Both the position numbers and the translations under genes were made by a program. A stretch of DNA of 64,000 bases from Carettochelys insculpta (Eukaryota > Chordata > Testudines > Carettochelyidae), in assembly GCF_033958435.1 (NCBI RefSeq), contig NC_134167.1, forward strand, positions 4,174,001 to 4,238,000, given 5' to 3'. Each line of letters starts with the position of its first letter. The stretch's first letter is position 1. The notes below the pieces were generated by a model. That model had not been told where the DNA came from. It made no database searches and saw nothing but the letters and a program-made list of their open reading frames with translations. This document shows positions 1-10,500 of the stretch, one piece after another.

Positions 1-57
1 CAGTCCCAGCTCTTCTTAGAAGCAGGGTATTTTCAGATTCATTCTGGCCAAGGAAAA

Positions 58-1591
58 GGTGAGTTTCCACACTTTTATCCTTATACACTGCACTGAAGAA
101 GCTGTTCTTGGTGACAGCAACCATATCTCCCTGTCCCAAATATCAACAGGGCATATAGAGGGAGGGGTGGCTTCTCCCGGCTCTGTGAAGGAGGCAGCAG
201 CTGCCTGCCCTCCTTGAGCCCAGGCAGCCCCCAGCACTCCTGGGAGCCCTGAGGAAGTGGCAGGGATGTGACACCCACAGTGCTCCCCCCCACATTCTGA
301 GAGCAAGCAGCAGAGATGGGCCCTCTTGCCCTACCTTCCCCAAGCATTGAGAAAGCAGCAGCTGCCCACACTCCCCCCAGCAAGGGGAACATGGACTAAA
401 CCTGCAGGCTCCCTGTCACAGGTTGACAACTGCTGTTCAGTAGAATGTGGTCATTTGGTACAGATGATGTTGACTGGCCTGGCTTGGCCTTCCTCAGACC
501 AATATGGTCCCATTGCATTGCTAACTGTATTCCCAGGGGCACGTCCAGATGTGGTCTTCAAAAATAATACAGTGGCGCAGCCTGTACTGTTCAGTTAGAC
601 TATTGATCTGAGGGGAAAAACAAGGAAGCCTGACCTGGATTAAGGGAGAACACTCATACCTTCCTGCACTTACACAGGCAAACTCATGCAGGTGAAGAGT
701 TGCACAGGGCAGGACTGAAGAAACCAAGGCATAGCCCATCCAGTGTTTCTGGCTGCAGTTATGACCCCAGCCTGGCAATTAACAGCCAATCTTCAGGAGC
801 AAGCAACACTTCATCATGTTAACTGCTTCCCTTGAAGCATGCAAAGGGACATCATGCCACATTCCACAGGGCAAAGTGCAGATTCATCTAGCAACCTTGT
901 TTCTCATCTGGGCCATTTAAAATTTTCCCAGCTGCATGGAGTAACCAGGAGCCATCAGAACATAATTAAGGACCATAGATACAGACATTCAGAGTTTATA
1001 ACCATTATAGCAAATATGGATGGTCAACATCATTGCCAGATTATTGAAACAATGCTGTCAGGCAGTATTTTGCCTCCTTTGCCTGGCTATAGGCTTTGCT
1101 TGTCATGGATGGGAAATCTTGTCTCCGATTTGTGAGTTTGGGAAAAAATTGATGCATTTAATGAAAAAAACTGAGCCCATCTCAGGCCAGCCATGACTTG
1201 GGCTCTCGAACCTGCCCTATCACAAATATGGGAAAGCTGGGGGGGGCGCGGAGAGGGGAAGAGAAGCATTTTGCATTTAGTTAATCACCTCCACCAAAAA
1301 AGCATACTAACCACATACAGGTCCCTAAAACTACACACAGAGGACACTTTTCCCACTGCCCCCAGGTCTATTGGGGACCAGACCTCATGATGTTGATCTA
1401 CTCATCTGAGGAAAAGGTACCTTGGGTAGGAATATTTACATCTAATAATGGGGTGTGGGAGCAGACCCTCACTCCCTTGTGATGAGCACCATCTCCAAAC
1501 CAAGACTGGCAGAAAGACACCACAGCAATGGCAGGGTGCAAACAGAGTTGGGGAGGACATTCATAAGGCTGTAGCCAGCAAATGCCATGGG
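58..1591. other. No gene resolved at left edge
   Basis: I see no convincing gene here. Bases 1-57 could be an exon end on either strand: a plus-strand donor GTGAGT follows AAAAG at about 57, and a minus-strand acceptor ending in CAG falls at 44, leaving an open minus frame from 43 to the edge. The window edge prevents a decision. Confidence 0.3.
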
Positions 1592-1906
1592 CCAGGGTTT
1601 CCCAAACTTTTTATAGTTGGAACATGGATTTTTTCAGTACCTTTTTCTGCAGCCCAAAAATAAACGCCTATTTAAAAAAAAAACAATGAAGAAAGTGAGT
1701 ATTTTCCACTGTTTTTATTTACAATAGTACATTTTCATCTTGATATAAAATACTTACATGCCTAACTTATTGTTACTACCTTAAGTACATGGGAAACTAT
1801 GTAATGTACCTAATTACTAGGCTTGCTGGCAATAATTTGTATTTTCCTCCCCCACAGCCCACCCAAGTAGAGGTACTGGGACACAGACCACAATTTGGGA
1901 AAAGGT
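1592..1906. mobile_element. hAT-type MITE with 8-bp target duplication
   Basis: The left end reads CCAGGGTTTCCCAAAC and the right end reads AATTTGGGAAAAGG, a diverged inverted pair of the hAT (Charlie-like) kind. The flanks are GCCATGGG (1584-1591) and GCCACGGG (1907-1914), an 8-bp target-site duplication with one difference. The 315-bp length and lack of a transposase frame mark it as nonautonomous. Confidence 0.65.
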
Positions 1907-1986
1907 GCCACGGGCCATCTCCAAACTATATTGCCTCTTGGCATCTCTGGGGCAGTGAATGGCAAGACCAGCTTGTGCCTCACTGG

Positions 1987-2146
1987 TCAAGTGCCTGTGG
2001 TGAACTCAAACAGTGAGCCTGAGACATCCTCATCATGGAGCAGGGGGAGTATGATAACATCATCATCATGCCTGCCGCTGTCATCCACCTCATGATGGTC
2101 ATGCTCACTGAAGGCATCCTTTTTGGCATCATCAGCATCCTCAAGT
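1987..2146 (-). other. Possible internal exon of an unrecognised minus-strand gene
   Basis: On the minus strand a good acceptor (pyrimidine tract ending in TTCAG) precedes base 2146. A GTGAGG donor-like site follows near 1990. Two minus frames are open across much of the stretch, one acidic and His-rich and one Met-rich; only the Met-rich frame stays open to the donor and fits the phase of the candidate first exon at 2690-2760. A plus-strand frame from about 2038 is also open and hydrophobic, so the strand is not certain. I do not recognise any of the peptides. Confidence 0.2.
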
Positions 2147-2431
2147 CTGAACAGGGGAGACAGGTAAAAAAAACAACCATGATTAAGTGCCCCTCCCACC
2201 CACACTGAGTTTGTGTCCTCCTAGCACATGGCTCCCCTCTCCCTCTCACGAAAGGGCCACACCCTCCTCCACACAGAGCCTTTTACATATTTTCCCCTAG
2301 GCCTTTGCTCACCTCCAGGTCTCTTCCCCATAGGCCCACCAGACATGCCAAGGACTCCCATTGCTTTGGCCTACAACCCCCCAAGTCACTGCTGACCACC
2401 AGTTCCCCCCCCCCCACCCCCCCACCTCCAG

Positions 2432-2523
2432 AGGTGCAGGAGCCAGGGGATGCTGCCTTGAAGTGGTTTCCAAGCCGGTTCAACAGCTCTCAGCGCCACG
2501 GCTCTACAAGTTGCCCCAGCCCC
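2432..2523 (+). repeat. Interspersed repeat, copy 1 (see 28106-28245)
   Basis: The segment containing CTTGAAGTGGTTTCC, then GGTTCAA and a GCTCAGC-like stretch, matches the segment at 28106-28245 in the same order and orientation. It is a diverged dispersed repeat of a family I cannot name. Confidence 0.55.
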
Positions 2524-3290
2524 TCTTCCTACCTTGCCAGCCCCAACCCTGGGCAAGCCCCCACCCTCAGCCCGCCCGCCCCACGAGCTCTCAGCTCCCC
2601 ACCCTAAAAACTGCCCCAGTCCCACTACTCGCCCCGTCAGCTCCCCCCATCAGCCTCCCCTCCAGACGTGCCCCGCCCCCCAGGCTCACCTCGCCGCATC
2701 CGCTCCAGCTCCAAACCCGCCTGCGCCTCCGACCTGGCAACCGCTCCCGCCTAGCTAAGCCAAGCGCCCGGCCGACGGATTTAAAAGCCGCCAGCGTGAC
2801 TGGAGGCGGGGTGAAGCGCGGCGCAGCTAGGCTCCCATTGGCGGTTTTTTGGGGCACGTGATTGTCCCGGTCCAATCCACGCTCTGTAACTTCCCCCAGC
2901 CCCTCGTGATGTCAGCTGACCCCCCACCTAGTCGCGGTGGGGTAGCTGGGGGGTAGCGCGACCCTATGTCCTTGTCCCAGTTAGGGGACAGGGAGATTTG
3001 GGGGGGAGGGGCGGCTCCTCCGAGCCCCACCACGCCCCGGGGAGCCGGGAAGGAGGCGGCAGCCGCTAGCTCGCCCCAAGGAAGCAGTAGCTGCTGGTGT
3101 TGCGTCGGGTTCAAGGGCGACACCGGCTGCGCCCGCAGCCCTGGGGAAGTGGCAGCCACCGCCATCCCCGGGGAGGCCCCGGCAGCCCTCGGGACGCAGT
3201 AGTTGCCCATGCTCTCCCCCATTTCCCCGAGGCCTGGGCGAGTGACTCCCGCCGGAGAAGGCCCACAGGGGAGGGGCCAAAAAGGGACAA
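2480..3290. promoter_or_regulatory. CpG island with E-box and CCAAT boxes
   Basis: The stretch is GC-rich with many CpGs. It contains CACGTG at about 2856, a CCAAT box on the minus strand (ATTGG near 2836), a second CCAAT on the plus strand near 2873 and a TTTAAAAG TATA-like word near 2780. It looks like a promoter, more likely for a minus-strand gene running off the left edge, but a divergent plus-strand transcript is possible. Open frames through it are probably due to base composition. Confidence 0.55.
2690..2760 (-). other. Candidate first exon of an unknown gene
   Basis: Reading the minus strand out of the CpG island, an ATG at 2699 is followed by three codons and a strong donor (GAG then GTGAGC, boundary at 2690/2689). 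The upstream CCAAT box and E-box fit a start site near 2760. The exon is too short to identify a product. In human the gene 3' of POLR3D is PIWIL2, but no PIWIL2 peptide was recognised here, so I give no name. Confidence 0.25.
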
Positions 3291-3738
3291 TTTGTCTCTT
3301 GAAAAACAAGTCGGGATGGTTTTCTGGCTTGCCAAATACAGGACAGATGGTCACCCTGTCACCCCCAAACTCTGGCTAGTTCGCACAGGAGGAAAGGCTG
3401 GGTCACTGCAGACACATGAAGAGGCTGAGGCCCCGGTGGGCAGGGTCAATGGGGTGAAGGGCTACAGCACAGAACGGGCCATGAACAACAGCTTGAAACT
3501 CAGATGCAGGCCCACCCAGAGGACAAACGCACAAGCATGTGATTTCACCTCATGGAAGGAGAGAGGAGGCTGTGGGCTTTCACCCAGTTGGACCTGTTGT
3601 TTGCCACAGAAAAGTGGAAGGTGTGTAATGGGGCAACAGTACCTACACCTGTCCTGAAGAAGCCAGCACTGCACTGATCCACTGGCCAGCTTGGGTTGCC
3701 TGCACCAGCGTGCCAGAAAACAATCACTTAAGGAAAAC

Positions 3739-3872
3739 CAGCAGTCCTGTAGTACCTTAGAGATAATAAATAAAATTGTTAGCTAATGATCTTACCCGCT
3801 GGTCTTACCCACAAAAGCTCATTACCTAATAAATACAGTTGTTAGTCTTTAAGGTGCTACAGGACTGCTGTT
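3739..3872. repeat. Palindromic Penelope-like terminal repeat, copy 1
   Basis: CAGCAGTCCTGTAGTACC at the left end is the diverged reverse complement of GGTGCTACAGGACTGCTG at the right end. The interior has the words CCCACAAAAGCTCAT and TTGTTAGTCTTTAAGG, shared with the copies at 3915, 4448, 5505 and 18150. The family is very common in turtles. I assign it to Penelope-like elements from its ribozyme-like core; no coding part is present. Confidence 0.5.
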
Positions 3873-3914
3873 TTTTGTGATGCTTCGCATTATCATGACT
3901 ACCCCTCTGAGACC

Positions 3915-4135
3915 AGAACAACAAGAAGTCCAGTGGCACCTTTTCGACTAACAGATATTTTGGAGCATAAGCTTTCGCGGGCAAAGCCCTGCTTCATTAG
4001 ATGCATGAATCAGCAGGTCTTTGCCCATGAAATCTTATGCTCCAAAACATGTTAGTCTATAAGGTGCCACAGAACTTTTTGTTGTTCTCAAAGATACAGA
4101 CTGACATGGCTACCGCTGTGATACCTTTGAGACTA
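3915..4135. repeat. Palindromic Penelope-like terminal repeat, copy 2
   Basis: Two inverted arms meet near 4005: AGAACAACAAGAAGTCC..GTGGCACCTT on the left and AAGGTGCCAC..TTGTTGTTCT on the right. The left arm, read on the minus strand, carries CTAATGA, a short hairpin, GAAA and GCTTATGC, a hammerhead-like core with one change in CTGATGA. The right arm is more decayed. Confidence 0.5.
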
Positions 4136-4447
4136 ACCACTCAAGCAGGCAGTTTGGGGGGCCCTGCTTCCACCACTCCTGATTTCACACCCCTCTACAG
4201 CTGGCTACCAGCCTCACGGCTGATGTGAGTCAACAGCAACAGGCATGCTGCTTGGGCAGGAGGCCAGGACCTTTCTGCAGCATGCTTCTTCTGTTGGGGG
4301 CAGGGGTTGACATTTCCCATTGCTAATAAATCATCTGCCCACAAGGGCAAGAAGCAGAGAAGCAAGGGCAATGTCAAGCACCTCCCTTCCTTTTCCCCTA
4401 CTACTTGCAGCCCAGCCTGTGGCTGGGAGATTTCTCAGCCTTTATCG

Positions 4448-4660
4448 GAGGGGTAGCCGTGTTAGTCTGGATCTGTAACAGCAATGAAGGGTCCTATGGC
4501 ACCTTATAGACTAACAGAAAAGTTTTGAGCATGGGCTTTCGTGAGCACAGACTCACTTCATCAGATGCATCTGATGAAGTGAGTCTGTGCTCACAAAAGC
4601 TCATGCTCAAAACTTTTCTGTTAGTCTATAAGGTGCCACAGGACCCTTTGTTGCTGTTCT
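4448..4660. repeat. Palindromic Penelope-like terminal repeat, copy 3 (best preserved)
   Basis: This is a near-perfect inverted repeat centred near 4567. The arms share CAGCAA..AGGGTCCT(A/G)TGGCACC, TTATAGACTAACAGAAAAGT and the ribozyme-like centre, with only a few differences. Beyond the left arm lies a tail reading GGTAGCCGTGTTAGTCTGG. Close arm identity suggests a recent head-to-head arrangement or gene conversion between arms. Confidence 0.6.
4527..4564 (-). ncRNA. Hammerhead-ribozyme-like core in the palindrome
   Basis: On the minus strand the order is CTGATGA (4564-4558), a hairpin pairing GTGAG with CTCAC, GAAA (4540-4537), GC-CCAT-GC as a two-base-pair stem with a four-base loop, then TC. 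This is the element order of the minimal type I hammerheads reported in Penelope-like elements. One unpaired A lies between CTGATGA and the hairpin, and I cannot confirm stem I, so cleavage activity is uncertain. The plus-strand arm (4571-4608) has the same core with GAAA changed to AAAA. Confidence 0.4.
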
Positions 4661-4705
4661 CAGCCTTTTGGGACCAGCTCAGGGTTTTCCAGGTCCTTAC
4701 ACACG

Positions 4706-5419
4706 AGGGCCGTGTCTACACGTGCACGCTACTTCGAAGTAGCGGCGCCAACTTCGAAATAGTGCCCGTCACGGCTACACGTGTTGGGCGCTATTTCGAA
4801 GTTGAAATCGACGTTAGGCAGCGAGACGTCGAAGTCGCTAACCCCATGAGGGGATGGGAATAGCGCTCTACTTCGAAGTTGAACGTCAAAGTAGGGCACG
4901 TGTAGACGATCCACGTCCCGCAACATCGAAATAGCGGGGTCCTCTATGGCGGCCATCAGCTGAGGGGTTGAGAGACGCTCTCTCTCCAGCCCCTGCGGGG
5001 CTCTATGGTCACCGTGTGCAGCAGCCTGTAGCCCAGGGCTTCTGGCTGCTGCTGCTGCAGCTGGGGATCCATGCTGCATGCACAGGGTCTGCAACCAGTT
5101 GTCGGCTCTATGGATCTTGTGTTGTTTAGTGCAACTGTGTCTGGGAGGGGCCCTTTAAGGGAGCGGCTTGCTGTTGAGTCCGCCCTGTGACCCTGTCTGC
5201 AGCTGTTCTTGGCACCCTTATTTCGATGTGTGCTACTTTGGCGTGTAGATGTTCCCTCGCAGCGCCTATTTCGATGTGGTGCTGCCCAACGTCAAAGTTG
5301 AACATCGACGTTGCCAGCCCTGGAGGACGTGTAGACGTTATTAATCGAAATAGACTATTTCAATGTCGCTACATCAAAATAAGCTATTTCAATGTAGCGT
5401 GCACATGTAGACGTAGCCT
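4706..5419. mobile_element. Nonautonomous DNA transposon with long terminal inverted repeats
   Basis: The left end (GTGTCTACACGTGCACGCTACTT) is the near reverse complement of the right end (GTAGCGTGCACATGTAGAC). Many internal copies of TTCGAAGT or ATTTCGA-like words make sub-terminal palindromes. The interior has no transposase frame; it includes a CTGCTGCTGCTG stretch near 5045. I could not see a clear target-site duplication, so the superfamily is open. Confidence 0.6.
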
Positions 5420-5504
5420 AGATGGCGCATTCACAGTTAGCTGTAACTCACAGCCAGGCTGAATGCGTCAAGGGCTGTCCCTGATGGCTTCTTAACAATC
5501 CCAT

Positions 5505-5600
5505 CTGATGACGTGGGTTTTACCCACAAAAGCTCATGACCTACTATATTTGTTAGTCTCTGAAGTGCCACAGGACTGTTCGCTTTATTTTTGTGCTGTC
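5505..5600 (+). repeat. Penelope-like 3' fragment with hammerhead-like core
   Basis: CTGATGA (5505-5511), a GTGGG/CCCAC hairpin, AAAA in place of GAAA and GCTCATG are followed by TTGTTAGTCTCTGAAGTGCC, the tail shared with the other copies. A single arm is present, without the inverted partner. Confidence 0.5.
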
Positions 5601-7134
5601 TTCTCAGTTAGCTTAGCAATTTCACTCCGCTTGTGCAATGCAGATTGCTGTTAACTGTGGGAAACCTGATTTAAGGACAGCAGACACATAACAGCTGCAA
5701 ACAAGATGGGCATGGTCAGTGGTAACTGGTGCCTGCAGGTTAAGGGGGTAGAGGGACAGACACCTGGAGGAACAGACACAGGACACACGCCGCCTAGAGA
5801 CAGAGGGGAAATTAAAATTTTGGCAGGGGAGTCGGGATGGTGTACAGCCCAAGTGCTACCATGAGTCACCTATACGGGCGTAGCTCTAAAGCTTGTCTCT
5901 CACAGAAGGTGGCTTGACTTCACCCACCCCCGGAAAAGGCAGGGCCTTGCACAGAAAGGGTTCGTCTCAGGGACAGCCTCTTCCCCCCAGCCCTTCAGTG
6001 CCAGCTGCTCTGCGCCACACGGGGCTCTGGGTGCGGCCATTGCTGCTGTAGCAGCAGCCAGAGCCTCTGACCACTTTGCTCCCTTCACCCCATCAGCAGG
6101 CCTGCTCTCACCCATGGAAGTTGGTTACATAAAAGTGAGTGCCTCATATTACACACACAAGATAGGCAACTTATTTGCTCACAACTCCCCTGAAGTCTCT
6201 ATTTTTTGTCAATTCTTGAGCATTGCTCCTTTTCTTTCAACACATTTCCATACCCTCCCCTGCCTCTGGCTGATGCAGTGCCCCCACCCTCAGCTTCTGC
6301 AGCCAAAGGAGCACTACTTGCTCCTCTCCTCCCAGGCCAGCATCGCTGAACAGATGAAATTGAGGCAAATGGAACAAAACAATAATACCCAAACTGAGGA
6401 GGGTGTAGGTCAGCTAGGGGGTTCAGACATCCCTGTATTCCAGGCTGCAGTAGGGCATTGTGAGTGGAAGGGCTGGTGATCTGTTGGGCAATGTTCTGTA
6501 CAGAGTAAGTCCTGAATTAAATAGCTGCTTTAGGAGCACTGGCTCTGGCGAATGAGTGCACTGGTTGAGGAAGACCTGACAACTGCACCAGTACATGTTG
6601 TCCCATGTAGGATGCAGGAGAAAAGAGCCCTGAAGACACAGCAAAGGATGAATTGGCTGGCCAGACAGATAATTGGTTAGGCTGCACTGTGACATCACAG
6701 GAAGACATGACCTTATTGTTGTCATAGCACTAGGTGGCTTCTAGGGTTCAGCTCAGAAGCCATGGAGGGTAGCTAAGCCTTCACCCCTACCGTCCAGCTG
6801 CTTGGGGTGTCGGTGGAGACTGCTCTGTGCAGACAAGAAAAACCACAGTAGGTTCTCACTGTCTGGAAATCTAGCTCTGATGTATCCTCTTTTGGTGAGC
6901 TCTAGGGATTTACATTGTGTGCTTCCTCCCAAGCCCAATGTCCCCGTAAGTCAGAGCCTCTCCCTTCCCTTGGCATGAAATAAGCTATTCATTCATGGGA
7001 AGAGACTGTATGCGGAGACCACGGTGGAGGTTTGAACAGTGGGGCCACCCAAGAAGTGAAGAGGATCTTTCCTCCCCTCCTTTCCTTGTTCGCAAGGTGG
7101 GCACAGCTGCGCTGACTGCTCCACTGACCACAGG
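5601..7134. other. Intergenic; nothing certain
   Basis: I see no gene or clear repeat here. A splice-acceptor-like CCACAG abuts the profilin start codon, so part of this stretch could hold a 5' intron or noncoding exon of that gene. Confidence 0.4.
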
Positions 7135-7572
7135 ATGTCAGGCTGGCACGAGTACGTAAGCAGCTTGATGAGAGACGGGCTGTGCTGGGATGCAGCTGTC
7201 ATCTCCGTGGATCACCAGCAGCTCCTCGCTGCTCACCCAGGTGGAGTTCTGGCAAACATGACCCAGCTGGAGATCCGAATGCTCCTGGGCAGGAACAGAG
7301 ACACCCTTCTCACCAAAGGAGCCACGCTAGGTGGGCTCAGGTGTCTGGTGATTCGAGACAATCTCTACACGGACGACACCCACAATTACACCATGGATCT
7401 CCGGACCAAACAGCAAGAAGAGAGCAGTGACACCTACACCCATGCCATTACTGTCGCCCTGGCCAGCCCAGTGTGCCTCATTCTTATAGGCCAGAAGGGG
7501 ATCCAGGGAGGAACACTGAACCTGAAGGCTTTCAAGATGGCACGTTACATCAAGAACACAATGCACCAATAA
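7135..7572 (+). CDS. Profilin-family protein, uninterrupted CDS
   Basis: This encodes a 145-residue profilin, the small cytosolic family that binds actin monomers, polyproline ligands and phosphoinositides. The N-terminus MSGWHEYVSSLM matches vertebrate profilins 1 and 2. VIRDNL (73-78), MDLRTK (87-92) and the GQKGIQGG turn (119-126) are the family landmarks. Of the polyproline-site residues of profilin 1, Trp4 and Tyr7 are kept. Trp32 aligns with Leu, the C-terminal His with Tyr (as in profilin 2) and the last Tyr with His. There is no intron in the CDS, unlike PFN1 and PFN2 but like PFN3. It could be a PFN3 orthologue or an independent retrocopy; it is closer to PFN1/2 than human PFN3 is. 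The frame is intact. CCACAG just before the ATG allows a spliced 5' UTR. Confidence 0.9.
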   Translation: MSGWHEYVSSLMRDGLCWDAAVISVDHQQLLAAHPGGVLANMTQLEIRMLLGRNRDTLLTKGATLGGLRCLVIRDNLYTDDTHNYTMDLRTKQQEESSDTYTHAITVALASPVCLILIGQKGIQGGTLNLKAFKMARYIKNTMHQ

Positions 7573-7573
7573 A
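7568..7573 (+). terminator. Polyadenylation signal overlapping the profilin stop codon
   Basis: AATAAA spans the last codon and the TAA stop (7570-7572). A TGTGAGTT-type GU-rich stretch follows about 30 bases later. The implied 3' UTR is only some 15-30 bases. Confidence 0.65.
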
Positions 7574-10500
7574 GACACATCCTGAGTGACCTCCTTCCCT
7601 GGCTGTGAGTTCCTCTTTCCTCTGGTATCTGCAGAACAGCAGCACCTCCAGCTGCTCCACGTAGCCCCCCTCAGCTCTTGTTGCCCTTAAAGCACTCTAT
7701 TAACTGCGCTCTTTTCTGGCCACCAACACCTAAAGTGATAGCATCCTATGGCAAGTCAGTCCTCAGAGAATGATTCTATCAATTGGGCAGTTTTACAGGT
7801 GCATTTTGCCAAACCCACCCCGTATGCAAGGCAGCAGCCAATTGGCTAATAGAAAAGGGAGAGGACACAAACAGCAACCCTCAGGATCTCCTGAGAGGCT
7901 GAACAGCCCTGCAACAACAGGGCTCGCTTACGGCTTCGGCTGTCATATGCACACACTTTCACTATCTTTGTAATGGACAATGCAATAGCTAGTTGCTCGT
8001 GAGCCTAAACTGTGATATTTTGACATGTAAGAAATACAAGTTGGAACAGTGCAACTCTGCCAGTACAGACAATGCCCAGATTCTGAGATCCCCAACAAGT
8101 ATGCATTCCTAATAATAGATACATTTTGGACCACTGTAGCTGGGTAGAACAGTGTTTCTCCATGATTGGCACTTCACCCTAAGATTTCCCTGACAGTGCC
8201 AGCAAGCCTAGTTATCACAAAGGTTCAGAAACACACATTGAAGCCACACACGTGCTGGGGGTTTACATCTGAAAATAGCCAAACTATTAGAAGTAAGTTG
8301 TGCTTACAAATATGGGTATTTTCTACCTTCTTTTACCCCTGTTCAAGACAAGGTAACACTAAACCCTAGAGCCCAGTCAAAAGATGGTCAACAGCCTTAG
8401 CAGCTGCAGCCAAACATACCTCTAACAGGCTGATCTGTCACAGCATGCAGGCCTACCTTTCAGTGCCAATAAAGCTAATTATCTGGATGAGTGAGACTGT
8501 ACTACTGCCTTCTGCATTGCAGAGAGTGGGATGTTTTGATGTTACCATCAGATAAAGCCTTGTGATTTCACAAGGTTTCTACCACAGGATAGCACCAGGA
8601 GTGGCTGTTTGTTTTAACCAGTTAGTAAATATTTACGGGATGACTCTCCTTGCCTCCTACAGCAGTATGGGTAAGTAATCTTTCTTGTACAAGAGTTAGG
8701 GATGGAGCAGACTAGGATACCAAGCCCATCCCAGGCAACAGGCTTGAAGAGCAGAGTGGAGGAGGGAAGACAAACCCCCCACAGGGAATGCCCAGATGCA
8801 GACTCTCTTACCCCAGCTTGTGACCGTACTGCCAACTTGTTAGCTAATGACAGAGGGTTAGCAAAGGTTAGTTAAAAAAAGCATGTAAGATACTTCTGAG
8901 GAACAGTAGCTTGAATACTGCAGGGAGCTAGGAGGGCAGACCGATAGGGAAAGGTGGCCACTAGTAGTACAGAGAAGTGCTTTATCTAGCTAGGAGTAAG
9001 CTGTAGTCTACGCAGCTATATTGTCTGTGCACACAGAAGCACTTCTATTCCACTTGGATTTTCACACACAACCCACGCAATGTTCTGGGTAGAATCCAGC
9101 AGCTTTGCCACCACTCTGCAGCAAGTGCAGCTCACCCCTTGGCTCCACCGCAATGAGCCTGCACAAACAAGCCAATGGTTTTCCCAGAGCACCGTCCCAG
9201 TGGGAAGCGACTCCATTGGCGCAAGTGGTTGCGGGAGGTAGACAGCTATCTTCTGCTGAGTTAGGGGTGTCTGAAGAATCAGCAAAGAGATGGAAGTAAG
9301 TGGTTTCTGTAGAGTACTCCAGAATCTAGCAGCCCTGGAACACAGATGGTGTTGGCTTGTTTCATTACAGCTTCAATTATACAACGAATGCACTGGGGAC
9401 TTGTTACATCAGCAGCCACCCACATTTTTCTTCTTTTTTGGGGTGAGGAGATGAACAGGAACAAGTGGAAGAGCTTGAAGGGTGCGGAATGCGTTTTAGA
9501 CCAAGGCCACATTTTAATTTTAAACTTCTCTCCAAAGCAATACAGGCAACTGGTGAAATTATTGGCACATTCTTCCTTGGTTTCCAAGCTGTATGGGCTG
9601 GAAAATGTAAACAACGCACATATCACACCACAACAGCACTTCAGGAGTTCAAATAACTATCAAGATGTTGGCAAACAGCTCTCAGCTTCACACCTTTGTA
9701 GGGGGACATTCCCCCACAAAGTTGAACCACACATTCACTAGGCATAGGGCCTAGCCCTTTACAGGAACTTAAGCAAAGATGAGAGGCAGTGTCTTTCTCT
9801 GGGTAGTGACTAGGAGATGTGAAAGCAATCCCCTGAATTACTGCATATCCTGCCGCAAGAGTAGTGCCTCAGGGAAGGTCTAAATTGTAAATAAAAACCC
9901 GTGGCTGGGCCGTGGCTGCTGGCTCAGGCTGTAAGACTATTTAACTGCCCAGGCTCTTGGACCCTGAGCCTGGACTCCAGCCCAAGACAGCATGTCTCAA
10001 CTGCAACACCTTTGCCTGAGCCAGAGTCAGCTGGCACTGGCCAGCCACATCTAACTACAGCACAGGCATCCTCTATATACACAGGCTGTTCCAGATAAGG
10101 AGGCAGAATTGCAGCCTGGGTATTGACACTAGCAAATCAGAGAGCCCACAGCAACAGGTCACTTTGTATCTCTGCCCAAAGGAAAATTACTGGTGAAAGT
10201 TTAAGAGTCTCCAGGAGGGGGCCCTGGGCTTGGTTTCTGGGCTCTTCCAGCAGGGTGCGAGAGGGCAGCAGGGGCAGCTCACTCAACCACAGGGAAGCAG
10301 CTGGAGTTGCTTTGGCATGCCCCCAGACCTATCCTCTTTCAGCCCAATGGTAGTGACTGGATGCAGGGACTCTGGTAACGCCAGGCAGATGAATATGGGA
10401 AGGTGCTGAAGGCTCACACACAGTCAGGAGTGGTGAAGGGAATCTCCCTCTTGGGTACCGAAAGGCTATGGCACACCTCACCTGTGCTTCAAACCTGAAC

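Noticed and set aside
1..2760. PIWIL2 exons, expected next to POLR3D from human synteny
   Set aside because: No PIWIL2 N-terminal peptide was recognised in any frame of this part.
3097..3657. Plus-strand 186-codon frame out of the left CpG island
   Set aside because: First half is compositional; second half has no protein-like pattern.
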